From Prochlorococcus sp. AG-363-O15 (lineage in GTDB: Bacteria > Cyanobacteriota > Cyanobacteriia > PCC-6307 > Cyanobiaceae), in the NCBI GenBank assembly GCA_003278255.1, contig QCFZ01000002.1, positions 1-64,000 on the forward strand: 64,000 nucleotides of DNA, given 5' to 3'. Positions 22,782 through 33,457 of this stretch are shown here, piece after piece. The notes under the pieces were generated by a model. It was not told the origin of the DNA, ran no database searches, and saw only the letters and a list, made by a program, of their open reading frames with translations. The position numbers and the translations under genes were made by a program. Positions within the stretch are counted from its first letter, which is position 1; the number at the start of each line of letters is the position of its first letter.

Positions 22782-23135
22782 ATGACACAAACAATTCCAA
22801 AAAATATTTCAGCCATAGCTCTTTCGAGGTGGTTGGAAAGCGAAGCCGAGATACCTGTTTTAGTGGATGTAAGAGAAGAGGAAGAGCTTTCAATAGCATC
22901 TTTCCCTTTGGAGGTGATACATCTTCCTTTGAGTCAGTCTTCGTCTTGGATAGAGAAAATACCTGAAAAACTTTCTAAAAATCAGCCAATAGTAGTTCTC
23001 TGTCACTCAGGAATTCGTAGTTTTAATTTTGCGACTTGGCTGTTAAATCAGGCATGGGGTTATGAAGTGTGGAATCTTGAGGGTGGAATTGAGTCTTGGA
23101 GTATTAATGTTGATTCAAGAGTACCTCGTTATTAA
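22782..23135 (+). CDS. Rhodanese domain protein
   Basis: VLVDVREEEELSIASFPLEVIHLPLSQ, active-site-like VVLCHSGIRS, W.LEGGIESW; start placed at ATG 22782 rather than the longer ORF start. Confidence 0.85.
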   Translation: MTQTIPKNISAIALSRWLESEAEIPVLVDVREEEELSIASFPLEVIHLPLSQSSSWIEKIPEKLSKNQPIVVLCHSGIRSFNFATWLLNQAWGYEVWNLEGGIESWSINVDSRVPRY

Positions 23136-23218
23136 CTCAATAAAAATAATTTCTTTATTGGTAAACTCGTTTCTCAAAACTCTTATAGGATTGATATCAA
23201 GCTTCTAAGTAAAAGGAA

Positions 23219-24220
23219 TTGGAGAGGCTACCAGTTCGACAACAGCAAGTTTTAAGAGCGACCGTCCATCATTATGTGGACACAATTGAACCTGTTGGGA
23301 GCAAAGTTTTAGTACAACGTTTTGGATTAGAGGCTAGTGCTGCCACGATTCGCTCGGCAATGGGGGATTTAGAGAGAAAGGGACTTCTGATCCAGCCTCA
23401 TAAGTCTTCAGGAAGAATACCTAGTCCTCAAGGATATAGGCATTACGTCGATTGTTTGCTCCCTCCGCCTGGTGCAGCAGTTCAATACTTAAAAAATGAA
23501 CTGACCAATTTGAGTCTTCAATGGACAGCTTTTGATGATCTCTTGTGGCAATTAGCTAGACGTTTGACAGATTTCACGGGCTTAATGAGTTTGATTACTA
23601 GGCCAGCACGTAAACAAACAACGCTTCAAAAAATTCGCTTGGTCCCAAGTGGCGATCGATTGTTAGTGATGCTTGTAGAAAGTTCAAATCAAGCAATAAA
23701 TCTGAATCTTCGTTTACCCAGCAATGATGTTTCAAATGATTTAGAAGCCTTAGAAATTTGGGCGCATGACCAATTAGATCAATCTGAAAATGGAAGTTTG
23801 GATTGGTCAAGTTTGCCTCCTCAATTACATATGTGTGGATCGATTTTGAGAGATGCTATTTATACCCATCGTCAGTCAAAAGCAATTGTCGAGGAAGGTG
23901 CTTTATTTCATGGTATGTCAAGGCTTGCTGCGCAACCGGAATTTCGAAGTAGCAATACTTTTCGACCACTTTTAGAATTGATGGATAGTGAACCAACAGC
24001 TGTTGTTCCTATTGGGAAAAATCAATCCGAAGGTGTATGGATTGGTTCAGAACATCCTCATAAGGCTTTGGTGGATTGTTCTGTAGTTCAGGCTTCATAT
24101 CGCAGTTCATGTAAAGGAATTGGACAAGTTGCTTTAGTAGGGCCAATGCGCATGGGATATGCCACTGCTATGGCAGCTGTCCAAAATGTTGCTAATTATT
24201 TAGATAGGCTCTTATGTTGA
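23219..24220 (+). CDS. hrcA: Heat-inducible transcription repressor HrcA
   Basis: LPVRQQQVLRATVHHYVDTIEPVGSKVL...SAATIRSAMGDLERKGLL..PHKSSGRIPSPQGYRHYVD; TTG start. Confidence 0.93.
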   Translation: MERLPVRQQQVLRATVHHYVDTIEPVGSKVLVQRFGLEASAATIRSAMGDLERKGLLIQPHKSSGRIPSPQGYRHYVDCLLPPPGAAVQYLKNELTNLSLQWTAFDDLLWQLARRLTDFTGLMSLITRPARKQTTLQKIRLVPSGDRLLVMLVESSNQAINLNLRLPSNDVSNDLEALEIWAHDQLDQSENGSLDWSSLPPQLHMCGSILRDAIYTHRQSKAIVEEGALFHGMSRLAAQPEFRSSNTFRPLLELMDSEPTAVVPIGKNQSEGVWIGSEHPHKALVDCSVVQASYRSSCKGIGQVALVGPMRMGYATAMAAVQNVANYLDRLLC

Positions 24221-24229
24221 TCTTTAATA

Positions 24230-25480
24230 TCAAATATTTTCCCCAAGTTTTTCTGCAACTGTGTTTACATCTTTGTCACCACGTCCAGAACAATTAATTA
24301 TAACTTCTGTTCCAGGAGAAAGCGTTGGGCAGAGATTTTCTAGCCATGCAAAGGCATGAGCTGTCTCCAATGCAGGAATAATTCCCTCCAGCTGACTGAC
24401 TAATTGAAGAGCTGTTAAGGCTTGTTTATCAGTTACTGATACATATTCTGCACGTCCAATCTCACGTAAATAGCTATGTTCAGGTCCGACTCCTGGATAA
24501 TCAAGTCCTGCACTAATTGAATGGGCTTCTTGAACTTGTCCATTTTCATCTTGCAGAAGAAGACTCATAGCTCCATGCAATACACCTATACGTCCTTCGG
24601 TGATTGTTGCAGCATGCCTACCTGTGTCTACTCCATCACCAGCTGCTTCAACTCCGATCATCCTTACATTTGTTTTTTGCACAAATGGATGAAATAGCCC
24701 CATTGCATTGGAACCTCCTCCAACACAAGCCATAAGTACATCAGGTAACCGCCCAAATGCTTCATGAGATTGTTTAAGAGTTTCTTCACCGATTACTGCA
24801 TGAAAATCCCTGACTAGCATTGGATAGGGATGGGGGCCTGCAACTGAGCCAAGAATGTAATGAGTAGTTTCAACATTTGTAACCCAATCTCGAATTGCTT
24901 CGCTGGTGGCATCTTTCAAAGTGGCAGTACCTGTTGTCACAGGATTTACTTTTGCTCCAAGAAGTCTCATGCGAAAAACATTTAATGCTTGTCTTCGCAT
25001 ATCCTCTTGTCCCATGTAAATGACACAATCAAGCCCAAAACGTGCGCAAACAGTTGCTGTGGCTACTCCATGTTGTCCTGCTCCTGTTTCGGCAATTATT
25101 CGCTTTTTACCCATACGAATAGCTAATAAGGCTTGGCCTAGAGCATTGTTGATTTTGTGGGCACCTGTGTGATTTAAATCTTCTCGTTTGAGCCAGATCC
25201 TTGGACCACCTTCTTTTCGAGAGTAGTGATGTGTGAGTCTTTTGGCTTCATATAGTGGTGTCGCTCTACCCACATATGAATGCAATAACTGATTTAACTC
25301 AGTAGTAAATGCCTTGTCTTTCCATGCATCTTCTGCTGCTTTTTCTAGCTCAGCTAATGCAGGCATAAGTGTTTCAGGGACATATTGTCCGCCATATTTC
25401 CCAAAGCGGCCAGTTGCAGAGGGTCGTGCATTTGCGGAAAGATCCACATCCTTTGACTGAGAGGGAAGAATGCTTGTCAC
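24230..25480 (-). CDS. trpB: Tryptophan synthase beta chain
   Basis: [55 protein letters not shown]. Confidence 0.98.
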   Translation of the reverse strand: MTSILPSQSKDVDLSANARPSATGRFGKYGGQYVPETLMPALAELEKAAEDAWKDKAFTTELNQLLHSYVGRATPLYEAKRLTHHYSRKEGGPRIWLKREDLNHTGAHKINNALGQALLAIRMGKKRIIAETGAGQHGVATATVCARFGLDCVIYMGQEDMRRQALNVFRMRLLGAKVNPVTTGTATLKDATSEAIRDWVTNVETTHYILGSVAGPHPYPMLVRDFHAVIGEETLKQSHEAFGRLPDVLMACVGGGSNAMGLFHPFVQKTNVRMIGVEAAGDGVDTGRHAATITEGRIGVLHGAMSLLLQDENGQVQEAHSISAGLDYPGVGPEHSYLREIGRAEYVSVTDKQALTALQLVSQLEGIIPALETAHAFAWLENLCPTLSPGTEVIINCSGRGDKDVNTVAEKLGENI

Positions 25481-25524
25481 CTGAAAGGATTGGAAGATAT
25501 ATACCCCAGCCTAAAATTGAAGCA

Positions 25525-25848
25525 ATGCCTAAAGGAAGTTGGCGAGAATTTGATTCATCTGGTTCAAAAGCTCGCCCGGTTAAGCAAGAATCAATGACTC
25601 TGAAGGCTCAACGTCCTGTACGTGTGCAAAGAACAAGAGGTGGGAAGGGTGGAAAAACTGTAACTATTATCAGTGGTTTAGAACTTCAGCCTAGTCAATC
25701 TAAGCTTCTTCTAAAGAGACTTAAGGCATCTTGTGGCACTGGTGGCACCCTTAAAGAGGATTGCCTGGAATTACAAGGAGATCAAGTTGATGCTGTTTTG
25801 GAGTATTTAAGAAATGCTGGCTTTGCACCCAAGCGATCTGGTGGGTAA
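25525..25848 (+). CDS. Translation initiation factor SUI1 (eIF-1 like)
   Basis: GGKGGKTVTIISGLEL...LLKRLKASCGTGGTLKEDCLELQGDQVDAVLEYL; start set to ATG 25525. Confidence 0.9.
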   Translation: MPKGSWREFDSSGSKARPVKQESMTLKAQRPVRVQRTRGGKGGKTVTIISGLELQPSQSKLLLKRLKASCGTGGTLKEDCLELQGDQVDAVLEYLRNAGFAPKRSGG

Positions 25849-25905
25849 CAGCTTCCTTTGTCTGTATCGTTCAGATGGAGAATGGTTGGACTTTGATATG
25901 AGGCT

Positions 25906-26541
25906 ATGAATAGTTCTTCCGAGACAGAGAAAACCTCTAAGGCAACCAATATTGTTTGGCATCATGCATCAGTAGCTCGTCAAGCATTAGCTAAGCAAAG
26001 GGGACATAGAAGTGTGATTTTGTGGTTTACCGGTTTATCTGGATCAGGAAAAAGCACTTTGGCTAATGCGGTTAATGCCCAACTGTTTGAGCGTGGTTTA
26101 TCGACTTATGTGCTTGATGGAGATAATGTTCGGCATGGCTTGTGTAAAGATCTTGGCTTCTCCGACTCTGATCGTGAAGAAAATATTCGAAGAATTGGAG
26201 AAGTTGCAAAATTATTTCTTGATGCAGGTGTAATTATTTTGACTGCTTTTGTTTCACCTTTTCGGAACGATCGCGCAAAAGCTAGAGCTTTAGTTGATAA
26301 GGGTGATTTTATAGAGGTTTATTGTTCAGCAAATTTAAATATTTGCGAACAACGTGACACAAAAGGTCTTTATGCAAAAGCTAGAGCAGGAGATATTAAA
26401 GATTTTACCGGTATATCAAGTCCTTATGAAGAACCTGAATTTCCAGAGATAAAAATAGACACTGGTGGCAATGATTTAGATCGTTGTGTGAAATTAGTTC
26501 TTGATAAATTGATTGAACTTGAAATAATTCCATTTGATTAG
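25906..26541 (+). CDS. cysC: Adenylylsulfate kinase
   Basis: GLSGSGKSTLANAV P-loop, DGDNVRHGLCKDLGFSDSDREENIRRIGEV. Confidence 0.96.
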   Translation: MNSSSETEKTSKATNIVWHHASVARQALAKQRGHRSVILWFTGLSGSGKSTLANAVNAQLFERGLSTYVLDGDNVRHGLCKDLGFSDSDREENIRRIGEVAKLFLDAGVIILTAFVSPFRNDRAKARALVDKGDFIEVYCSANLNICEQRDTKGLYAKARAGDIKDFTGISSPYEEPEFPEIKIDTGGNDLDRCVKLVLDKLIELEIIPFD

Positions 26542-26578
26542 TATTGATTACTTGTTTTCATGAGCAAAAATCATACCT

Positions 26579-27172
26579 TTAATGATTGCCAGTTTCTTTT
26601 AGGAATTTTTTGAAATACTCTTCTCCTCCAATCTCGCAGAGATTGGAATCTTTAGTGATTACTTCATCGTGAAGAATACTGCGGTAATTAGAAACTTCCT
26701 TCTCTAGTTTTGGATTCGATAGTGCCAAAATTTGTGTTGCTAATAGTCCCGCATTTAAACCACCTCCAATTGCCACGGTTGCGACTGGAATACCTCCAGG
26801 CATTTGGACAATTGAATGCATTGAATCAACCCCTGCCAATGATTTACTTTTTACAGGCACTCCAATAACGGGTATAGACGTTAGTGAGGCCAACATTCCA
26901 GGAAGATGAGCCGCTCCACCAGCTCCAGCGATAATTACTTTGATACCTTTTCCTTTTGCATCCTTTGCAAAGTTAAACATTTCGATAGGAGTGCGATGTG
27001 CAGATAACACGCGCGCTTCAACTGCAACTCCAAATCTTTTTAAAATTTCTATTGCAGGAAGCATTGTTGGCAGATCCGAGTCACTACCCATTACAACTGC
27101 CACGATTGGACTGGGTTCAGCATGTGCTGAGTGCACTTTTTTGGGGTTATAGGTCACTATTAATAATGACAA
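26579..27172 (-). CDS. purE: N5-carboxyaminoimidazole ribonucleotide mutase
   Basis: VVMGSDSDLPTM, VLSAHRTP, AGAGGAAHLPGMLAS, VGVPVKSKSLAGVDSM-type motif. Confidence 0.96.
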   Translation of the reverse strand: MSLLIVTYNPKKVHSAHAEPSPIVAVVMGSDSDLPTMLPAIEILKRFGVAVEARVLSAHRTPIEMFNFAKDAKGKGIKVIIAGAGGAAHLPGMLASLTSIPVIGVPVKSKSLAGVDSMHSIVQMPGGIPVATVAIGGGLNAGLLATQILALSNPKLEKEVSNYRSILHDEVITKDSNLCEIGGEEYFKKFLKETGNH

Positions 27173-27213
27173 GACTCTAATGGTCCCGCACTATTCATTA
27201 CTCCTCTGTTGTC

Positions 27214-28371
27214 ATGCGAAGGATCATCAACATTTCCTTACCAAGCCCAAGAATCCATGGAGATGAGAAGAATCTTTTTTGCGCATTAGTTGATGAACAG
27301 GAGACTGTTATATCTATTCATCCAATGGAAGCTCAGAATTCAACCTTAGGGGAGAGTTGGGACGGGGATTGGCTTAGTCCAATGGGAGTAGATCTTCAAA
27401 TCAATGGAGGTTTAGGAGTTTCCTTCTCGCAGTTGAAATTTGAAGAATTGCCAAAGCTTTTAAAGTTGCTTGATCACCTTTGGATTGATGGTGTGGAAGC
27501 AATTTGTCCAACCATTGTGAGTTGTGACGTATCTTCATTGAGGGAAGCGCTTGAAGTCATTCATGTTGCCCGCAAGAAACACTCTGAAAATAGATGTGTA
27601 TTGCTTGGCAGTCATTTAGAAGGACCATTTATTGCAAAGTCTCGCTGTGGAGCACATTCATCGGAATTTATTTGTAACCCAAATCTATTGGAACTTGAAG
27701 AACGTATTCAAGGGTTTGAGAATGAGATTGCAGTGGTTACTTTGGCACCTGAATTACCTGGATGTGTGGATCTAATCAATAGATTAGAACAATTGGGAAT
27801 AGTTATTTCGCTTGGTCATTCAGAAGCCGATGCAGATATTGCACTAGCTGCATTTGATCAGGGCGTCAGAATGTTGACACATGTATTCAATGCAATGCCT
27901 GGCTTGCATCACAGGGATCCTGGCCCTATTGGTGAAGCATTAACTAATGGGAATATTTTTATGTCTTTGATAGTAGATGGACAACATGTGACTCCAAGTA
28001 TGGCTAATTTATTAAATAAATTGGCTCCAGAACAGTTAGTTTTGATAAGTGATGCTTTATCTATGTATGGACTGCATGAAGATGAATTCCTTTGGGATGG
28101 GAAAAAGGTTTTGGTAGATAAAGGTACTTGTCGTTTAGAGGATGGAACTCTTGCAGGCGTGAGTTTACCTTTGTTAGAGGGGTGTATACGTTTTGCGAGT
28201 TGGACTGGCAATCCGGCCAATGCAATTTGGGCTGCAACTTTTGCCCCTCGCAGAGTATTGAATGATGACTTGAAATTATTAGAGAGTTTGGTAGGGCAAC
28301 CCTTGCAAAATCTCCTTAGGTGGAAAACAAATTCTGTTAATAAGAAATTGGTTTGGCATCGGGCTGCTTAA
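27214..28371 (+). CDS. nagA: N-acetylglucosamine-6-phosphate deacetylase
   Basis: GVDLQINGGLGVSFS, GSHLEGPFIAKSRCGAH, LGHSEADADIALAAFDQGVRMLTHVFNAMPGLHHRDPG. Confidence 0.9.
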   Translation: MRRIINISLPSPRIHGDEKNLFCALVDEQETVISIHPMEAQNSTLGESWDGDWLSPMGVDLQINGGLGVSFSQLKFEELPKLLKLLDHLWIDGVEAICPTIVSCDVSSLREALEVIHVARKKHSENRCVLLGSHLEGPFIAKSRCGAHSSEFICNPNLLELEERIQGFENEIAVVTLAPELPGCVDLINRLEQLGIVISLGHSEADADIALAAFDQGVRMLTHVFNAMPGLHHRDPGPIGEALTNGNIFMSLIVDGQHVTPSMANLLNKLAPEQLVLISDALSMYGLHEDEFLWDGKKVLVDKGTCRLEDGTLAGVSLPLLEGCIRFASWTGNPANAIWAATFAPRRVLNDDLKLLESLVGQPLQNLLRWKTNSVNKKLVWHRAA

Positions 28372-28398
28372 GATCTCGTTCTAGGGATTTTTATTCAA

Positions 28399-29121
28399 AT
28401 GGCTACTGAAAAGCTCCAAGAGCTCAAGAAGGTTGAGAAAGCAGAAGTGGCTAGTTATTTCAATGGAATGGGTTTTGAACGTTGGAATCGGATTTATAGC
28501 AATAGTTCAGATGTGAACAAGGTTCAGCGAAATATTCGTATTGGACATCAGAAAACAGTGGATGATGTTTTGTTGTGGCTTAAGGAAGAGGGTGGGCTAA
28601 GTGAAAAAAGCTTTTGCGATGCAGGTTGCGGGGTAGGTAGTCTTTCTATCCCGCTAGCGGCTATGGGTGCAGGATCAATTTTTGCAAGTGATATTTCTGA
28701 GGCAATGATTGCTGAAACTTTAAAACGTGCAATGGATGGAGGTGTTGATTTAAATCGATTGAAATTAGCCACTTCTGATTTAGAGGGTTTAGAAGGTTCA
28801 TTTAATACAGTTATTTGTTTAGATGTTTTTATACATTATCAACAAGATGCTGCCGAAGAAATGGTTCGCCATCTTTGCTCTTTATCAAAGGAAAGGCTAA
28901 TTGTTAGTTTTGCTCCTTATACACCGCTTTTGGCATTGTTGAAAAAGATTGGTCAATTCTTCCCAGGGCCTAGTAAAACAACACGTGCATATACTCTTCG
29001 TGAAGATGGAATTGTTAATGCAGCAAGAGAATGTGGTTTTGAACCTTTACGCAGAAAATTGAATAACGCACCTTTTTATTTTTCACAATTAATAGAGTTT
29101 AAGAAGGTGAGTCTAAAATGA
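28399..29121 (+). CDS. chlM: Magnesium-protoporphyrin IX O-methyltransferase
   Basis: YFNGMGFERWNRIY..., FCDAGCGVGSLSIPLA SAM motif, C-terminal FYFSQLIEF. Confidence 0.93.
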   Translation: MATEKLQELKKVEKAEVASYFNGMGFERWNRIYSNSSDVNKVQRNIRIGHQKTVDDVLLWLKEEGGLSEKSFCDAGCGVGSLSIPLAAMGAGSIFASDISEAMIAETLKRAMDGGVDLNRLKLATSDLEGLEGSFNTVICLDVFIHYQQDAAEEMVRHLCSLSKERLIVSFAPYTPLLALLKKIGQFFPGPSKTTRAYTLREDGIVNAARECGFEPLRRKLNNAPFYFSQLIEFKKVSLK

Positions 29122-29164
29122 AATAAGTTTCGCTTATTCTTAGGCTGCTTTTTTCTAAGACTTT

Positions 29165-29183
29165 GTAGAGATATCTACTTTTT
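29165..29183 (+). terminator. Candidate intrinsic terminator downstream of chlM
   Basis: GTAGA-GATA-TCTAC followed by TTTTT. Confidence 0.5.
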
Positions 29184-29194
29184 CCTCTTGTACT

Positions 29195-29920
29195 TTATGT
29201 CACTAAGTTATTCTCTAGTGCATATCGAACTAATTCAGTTCGGCTTGAGGTGCCAGTCTTAATAAATAATCTGCTTACATATTTCTCTACATTCCTAATA
29301 GAAGTTTCTAATTGTCTTGCGATTTCTTTGTTCATTAGTCCTTCAGCAACCAGTTGAAGCACACTGGATTCTCTTGGAGTGAAATTATGTAGTTGAACCT
29401 CTTTTCCAGAGTTTGCGTCCTGATGACTGAGCATGGAGCGAATCTCGGTGATTTGTTTGGCCATTTGACCAACGTCAGCATCTGCAAATCTTGCGGCTTC
29501 AGCAAGTAATCTGTCTTGTCTCCTTACTACGTTGCGAACACGGGCAACTAATTCATCTGGATCAAAAGGCTTAGGAATGTAATCATCAACTCCTGCTTCA
29601 TATCCTTGTGTTCGGTCTACTGTCATGCCCTTTGCGGTTAGAAAGATTACCGGTGTTCCTCCTAGTCTTTCGTCAGCGCGCATTCTTTTTAGAAGTTCAT
29701 AGCCATCACATCTAGGCATCATGACATCACTAATTACTAAATCAGGAAACAGTTGTTGGGCCTTTTGCCAGCCCTCTTCACCATCTACAGCAGTAGTTAC
29801 ATCGAAGCCTTCATCTTCAAGATAGGCCTGAACAGCATTTCTTAGCCCTGGCTCATCATCAACTAGTAATAATTTGGGTTGCTTTTCTACCTCATTGCTT
29901 GGAGGTTGCGGATCATTCAT
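29195..29920 (-). CDS. Response regulator with receiver and LuxR-type HTH domains
   Basis: LLLVDDEPGLRN, DLVISDVMMPRCDGYELL, VIFLTAKG; C-terminal FTPRESSVLQLVAEGLMNKEIARQLETSIRNVEKYVSRLF. Confidence 0.93.
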   Translation of the reverse strand: MNDPQPPSNEVEKQPKLLLVDDEPGLRNAVQAYLEDEGFDVTTAVDGEEGWQKAQQLFPDLVISDVMMPRCDGYELLKRMRADERLGGTPVIFLTAKGMTVDRTQGYEAGVDDYIPKPFDPDELVARVRNVVRRQDRLLAEAARFADADVGQMAKQITEIRSMLSHQDANSGKEVQLHNFTPRESSVLQLVAEGLMNKEIARQLETSIRNVEKYVSRLFIKTGTSSRTELVRYALENNLVT

Positions 29921-30069
29921 AGCTTAAACATACATAATGAGGCAAATCTAGAATCGATTGTCTTTAAATAGTTATGGTTTCCCGTCCATTGCGCACAATT
30001 TAAATTGGATCGGAATATATTAGGAATTCTTTTTTACGCTTGTTTAGCGTGAAGTCAGAGGAAGTTACC

Positions 30070-30098
30070 CATTAAATCTCTTGATAAGAGATTTAATG
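30070..30098. promoter_or_regulatory. Perfect 13-bp inverted repeat (CATTAAATCTCTT-GAT-AAGAGATTTAATG) upstream of the cysteine desulfurase start
   Basis: Arms 30070-30082 and 30086-30098 are exact reverse complements; ends 22 nt before the ATG at 30121. Confidence 0.7.
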
Positions 30099-30120
30099 AT
30101 ATGTAAAGGGAATCATCTCT

Positions 30121-31299
30121 ATGGCACAAAGATTCTCTAATGGTTCAGTTCAGCTTGCACCATTGGCATTTGACTATCAATCAACAACGCCATGTGATCC
30201 TGAAGTTTTTGATGCAATGACCCCATATTTCAATGAAATTTGGGGTAATCCATCAAGTAGACAGAATCATTTTGCTGTCAAGGCCGCTGCTGCTGTAAGC
30301 CTAGCGAGAGATCAACTTTCGTATTATTTAGGAGTACATCCAGATAAGCTTATTTTCACTAGTGGAGCAACTGAAGCAAATAATCTAGCTTTGCTCGGCT
30401 TTGCACGTGCGAAGGCATTAGAAAATAAACAGACTGGTCATTTGATTACACTCTCTACTGAGCACCTTTCAGTATTAGATCCTTTAAGGCAACTCCGAAA
30501 AGAAGGTTTTGTCTTGACGGAATTATTGCCTAATTCAGAAGGTTTTTTGTCAGTAGAAGCTTTGAAAGATTCTTTTAGTCAGGATACCTTGCTAGTAAGT
30601 GTGATGATTGCAAATAATGAGATTGGAGTATTGCAACCAATAAAAGCATTGTCTAGTTTATGTGCTGAAAGAGGCATTATGTTTCATGCTGATGCTGCTC
30701 AATCATTTGGGAAAATACCTATAGATAATAACTTAGAAAATGTAGATATTTTGACAATTAGTGGACATAAGATCTATGGACCTAAAGGTATTGGAGCACT
30801 TGCTTTACGCTCTAATCTTCCAATTATTCCCTTGCAATGGGGTGGCGGCCAAGAATATGGTTTAAGGCCAGGAACTTTGCCTGTGGCATTGATTGTTGGC
30901 TTAGCTAAAGCAGCAGAATTATCTATCAAAAATATTTCTTCCCAACAGAAGAAAATAGCTATACTTCGTAATCAGCTTTGGTATGGTCTTAAGAACCACT
31001 TGCCTGATTTGATTCTAAATGGATCCTTAATTAATAGATTGCCAAATAATCTTAATTTTACAGTTCCTAATGTTATTGGTAGTCGTCTTCAACAAGAGCT
31101 GAGAAAATCTGTTGCCTGTACAAGTGGTTCTGCGTGTAGTGCTGGCATGCCTTCTTATGTATTAACCTCTATAGGCAGAACTGTTAAGGAAGCTAATTCC
31201 TCTTTGAGATTGAGTCTAGGTAAAGATACTACTGATAATGATATTCAAAAAGCAATTATTGAAATTGTAAGAGTGGTTGAAAAATTAAGGAGTAATTGA
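30121..31299 (+). CDS. Cysteine desulfurase (NifS/IscS class I)
   Basis: YQSTTPCDPEVFDAM, FTSGATEANNLALLG, HADAAQSFGKIP, SGHKIYGPKGIGAL, VACTSGSACSAG. Confidence 0.93.
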   Translation: MAQRFSNGSVQLAPLAFDYQSTTPCDPEVFDAMTPYFNEIWGNPSSRQNHFAVKAAAAVSLARDQLSYYLGVHPDKLIFTSGATEANNLALLGFARAKALENKQTGHLITLSTEHLSVLDPLRQLRKEGFVLTELLPNSEGFLSVEALKDSFSQDTLLVSVMIANNEIGVLQPIKALSSLCAERGIMFHADAAQSFGKIPIDNNLENVDILTISGHKIYGPKGIGALALRSNLPIIPLQWGGGQEYGLRPGTLPVALIVGLAKAAELSIKNISSQQKKIAILRNQLWYGLKNHLPDLILNGSLINRLPNNLNFTVPNVIGSRLQQELRKSVACTSGSACSAGMPSYVLTSIGRTVKEANSSLRLSLGKDTTDNDIQKAIIEIVRVVEKLRSN

Positions 31300-31305
31300 C
31301 TAAAA

Positions 31306-32220
31306 CTAGTTGATTAGATTTCTTTTTGCTATTCGCAATTTTGCACTACGACTGCGTGGATTAGAGTTGATTTCATTTGCGTTTGGGGTTATTGGTTTGC
31401 GAGTGACTCTTTCTAAACGTGAATCTTTTGCAAAAGCTTGTTTTATTCTTCTATCTTCCAGCGAATGAAAGCTTATTAGAATAAATAAACCTCCAGGCAG
31501 TATCCATTCCGGAGTGTTCTGCAAGAAATGTTCTAGCATTGTCAATTCATTGTTGACCGCAATTCTTAAAGCTTGAAAAGTTCTTGTAGCTGGATGAATT
31601 CGACCATGACGAATCTTTCGTGGATAGCAGCCAGCTATTGCATAAGCCAATTCCTTAGTTCCAGAATATGGTCCTTTAGTTAGAAGGTCACTTTTTATTT
31701 TTTTTGCAATACGCCGAGAAAATTTTTCTTCGCCATTTAAATAAATTATGTCAGCAAGCTCAATTTCGTTGAGTTGTTCTATCAGATCAGCAGCAGTTAA
31801 CCCCTGCTCTGGATTCATTCTCATATCCAGTGGACCGTTGAGTCGAAAACTAAAGCCTCTATCTCCAACATCTAGTTGTGGACTGCTTACGCCTAAATCT
31901 GCTAGGACTACTGCAACTTTTGACTTTGGTGTGAAATCTGCAAAGTTACAGGCGACTATTTCTATTCTTTGATCAAAGTCTTCAAGATTCTTTTTAGCTG
32001 AGAGTCTTGCATTGGGATCTTGATCCAGGCCAATAATTCGTAATTGGGGGAAATTTTCTAGAACTAGAGCTGAATGTCCGCCACCACCAAGAGTTGCGTC
32101 GACCATTACCCCATTTTCAAGTAAGTTGGCATTGAGATCGTTGATCGGCTCAAGCACTTCATTTGCCATTACAGGCAAGTGTTTAAAGGTTGAAGAGTTA
32201 ATGGGAGTTTCTGCTGTCAT
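31306..32220 (-). CDS. rsmH: 16S rRNA (cytosine(1402)-N(4))-methyltransferase
   Basis: [64 protein letters not shown]. Confidence 0.97.
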   Translation of the reverse strand: MTAETPINSSTFKHLPVMANEVLEPINDLNANLLENGVMVDATLGGGGHSALVLENFPQLRIIGLDQDPNARLSAKKNLEDFDQRIEIVACNFADFTPKSKVAVVLADLGVSSPQLDVGDRGFSFRLNGPLDMRMNPEQGLTAADLIEQLNEIELADIIYLNGEEKFSRRIAKKIKSDLLTKGPYSGTKELAYAIAGCYPRKIRHGRIHPATRTFQALRIAVNNELTMLEHFLQNTPEWILPGGLFILISFHSLEDRRIKQAFAKDSRLERVTRKPITPNANEINSNPRSRSAKLRIAKRNLIN

Positions 32221-32263
32221 TGGTTCTTCCTAAGATCTCATCATTCCTTACAACTGTTGGTCC

Positions 32264-33448
32264 ATGACGCAACTGGAAACGCGTACTGAGCCAATGGTGG
32301 TCAATTTTGGTCCACATCATCCTTCGATGCATGGTGTATTGAGGTTGGTAGTGACACTTGATGGTGAAGATGTCGTTGATTGTGAGCCAGTCATTGGTTA
32401 TCTTCATCGCGGCATGGAAAAAATTGCTGAGAACAGAACAAATGTGATGTTTGTTCCTTATGTAAGCCGCATGGATTATGCGGCGGGAATGTTTTATGAA
32501 GCAGTTGTTGTCAATGGGCCAGAAAGATTAGCAAATATTGTTGTTCCCAAAAGAGCTAGTTATATTCGTGTTTTGATGCTTGAACTTAATCGTATTGCTA
32601 ATCATCTTCTTTGGTTAGGTCCATTTTTAGCAGATGTTGGTGCGCAAACTCCCTTCTTTTATATTTTTAGAGAAAGAGAGATGATTTACGACTTGTGGGA
32701 AGCAGCCACTGGTCAACGTTTGATAAACAATAATTATTTTCGTATAGGTGGTGTCGCTTGTGATTTGCCTTGGGGGTGGTTAGATAAATGTAATGATTTC
32801 TGTGATTGGTTTGGTCCAAAGATAGATGAATATGAAAAACTGATAACTAATAATCCTATCTTTAGAAGACGTATTGAAGGATTAGGTGCGATTACAAGGG
32901 AAGAAGCAATTAATTGGAGCTTATCTGGTCCAATGTTAAGAGCTTCAGGCGTGCCTTGGGACTTACGCAAAGTCGATCATTACGAATGTTATGACGACTT
33001 TGAATGGGATGTCGCATTTGAGAAAGAAGGTGATTGCTATGCCAGATACCGTGTTCGATTAGAGGAAATGCGCCAGTCATTAAAAATATTACGCCAAGCT
33101 TGTAAAATGATACCTGGCGGTCCAACTGAAAATCTAGAAGCAAAACGTATTGCAGAAGGTAAAAATAGTGAATACTTAGATTTTGATTATCAATATGTAG
33201 CTAAGAAAGTGGCCCCAACATTTAAGATTCCCAAAGGAGAGCTTTATACAAGATTAGAGTCTGGAAAAGGTGAAATAGGAGTTTTTTTGCAAGGTAATAA
33301 TGAAGTAACACCTTGGAGGTTTAAAATCCGTGCAGCTGATCTAAATAATCTACAAATTCTTCCTCATATTCTTAAAGGCGCCAAAGTTGCAGATATAATG
33401 GCGATTCTTGGTTCGATTGACGTAATCATGGGCTCAGTAGATCGCTAA
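32264..33448 (+). CDS. ndhH: NAD(P)H-quinone oxidoreductase subunit H
   Basis: [39 protein letters not shown]-terminal [13 protein letters not shown]. Confidence 0.98.
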   Translation: MTQLETRTEPMVVNFGPHHPSMHGVLRLVVTLDGEDVVDCEPVIGYLHRGMEKIAENRTNVMFVPYVSRMDYAAGMFYEAVVVNGPERLANIVVPKRASYIRVLMLELNRIANHLLWLGPFLADVGAQTPFFYIFREREMIYDLWEAATGQRLINNNYFRIGGVACDLPWGWLDKCNDFCDWFGPKIDEYEKLITNNPIFRRRIEGLGAITREEAINWSLSGPMLRASGVPWDLRKVDHYECYDDFEWDVAFEKEGDCYARYRVRLEEMRQSLKILRQACKMIPGGPTENLEAKRIAEGKNSEYLDFDYQYVAKKVAPTFKIPKGELYTRLESGKGEIGVFLQGNNEVTPWRFKIRAADLNNLQILPHILKGAKVADIMAILGSIDVIMGSVDR

Positions 33449-33457
33449 GTATTACTT

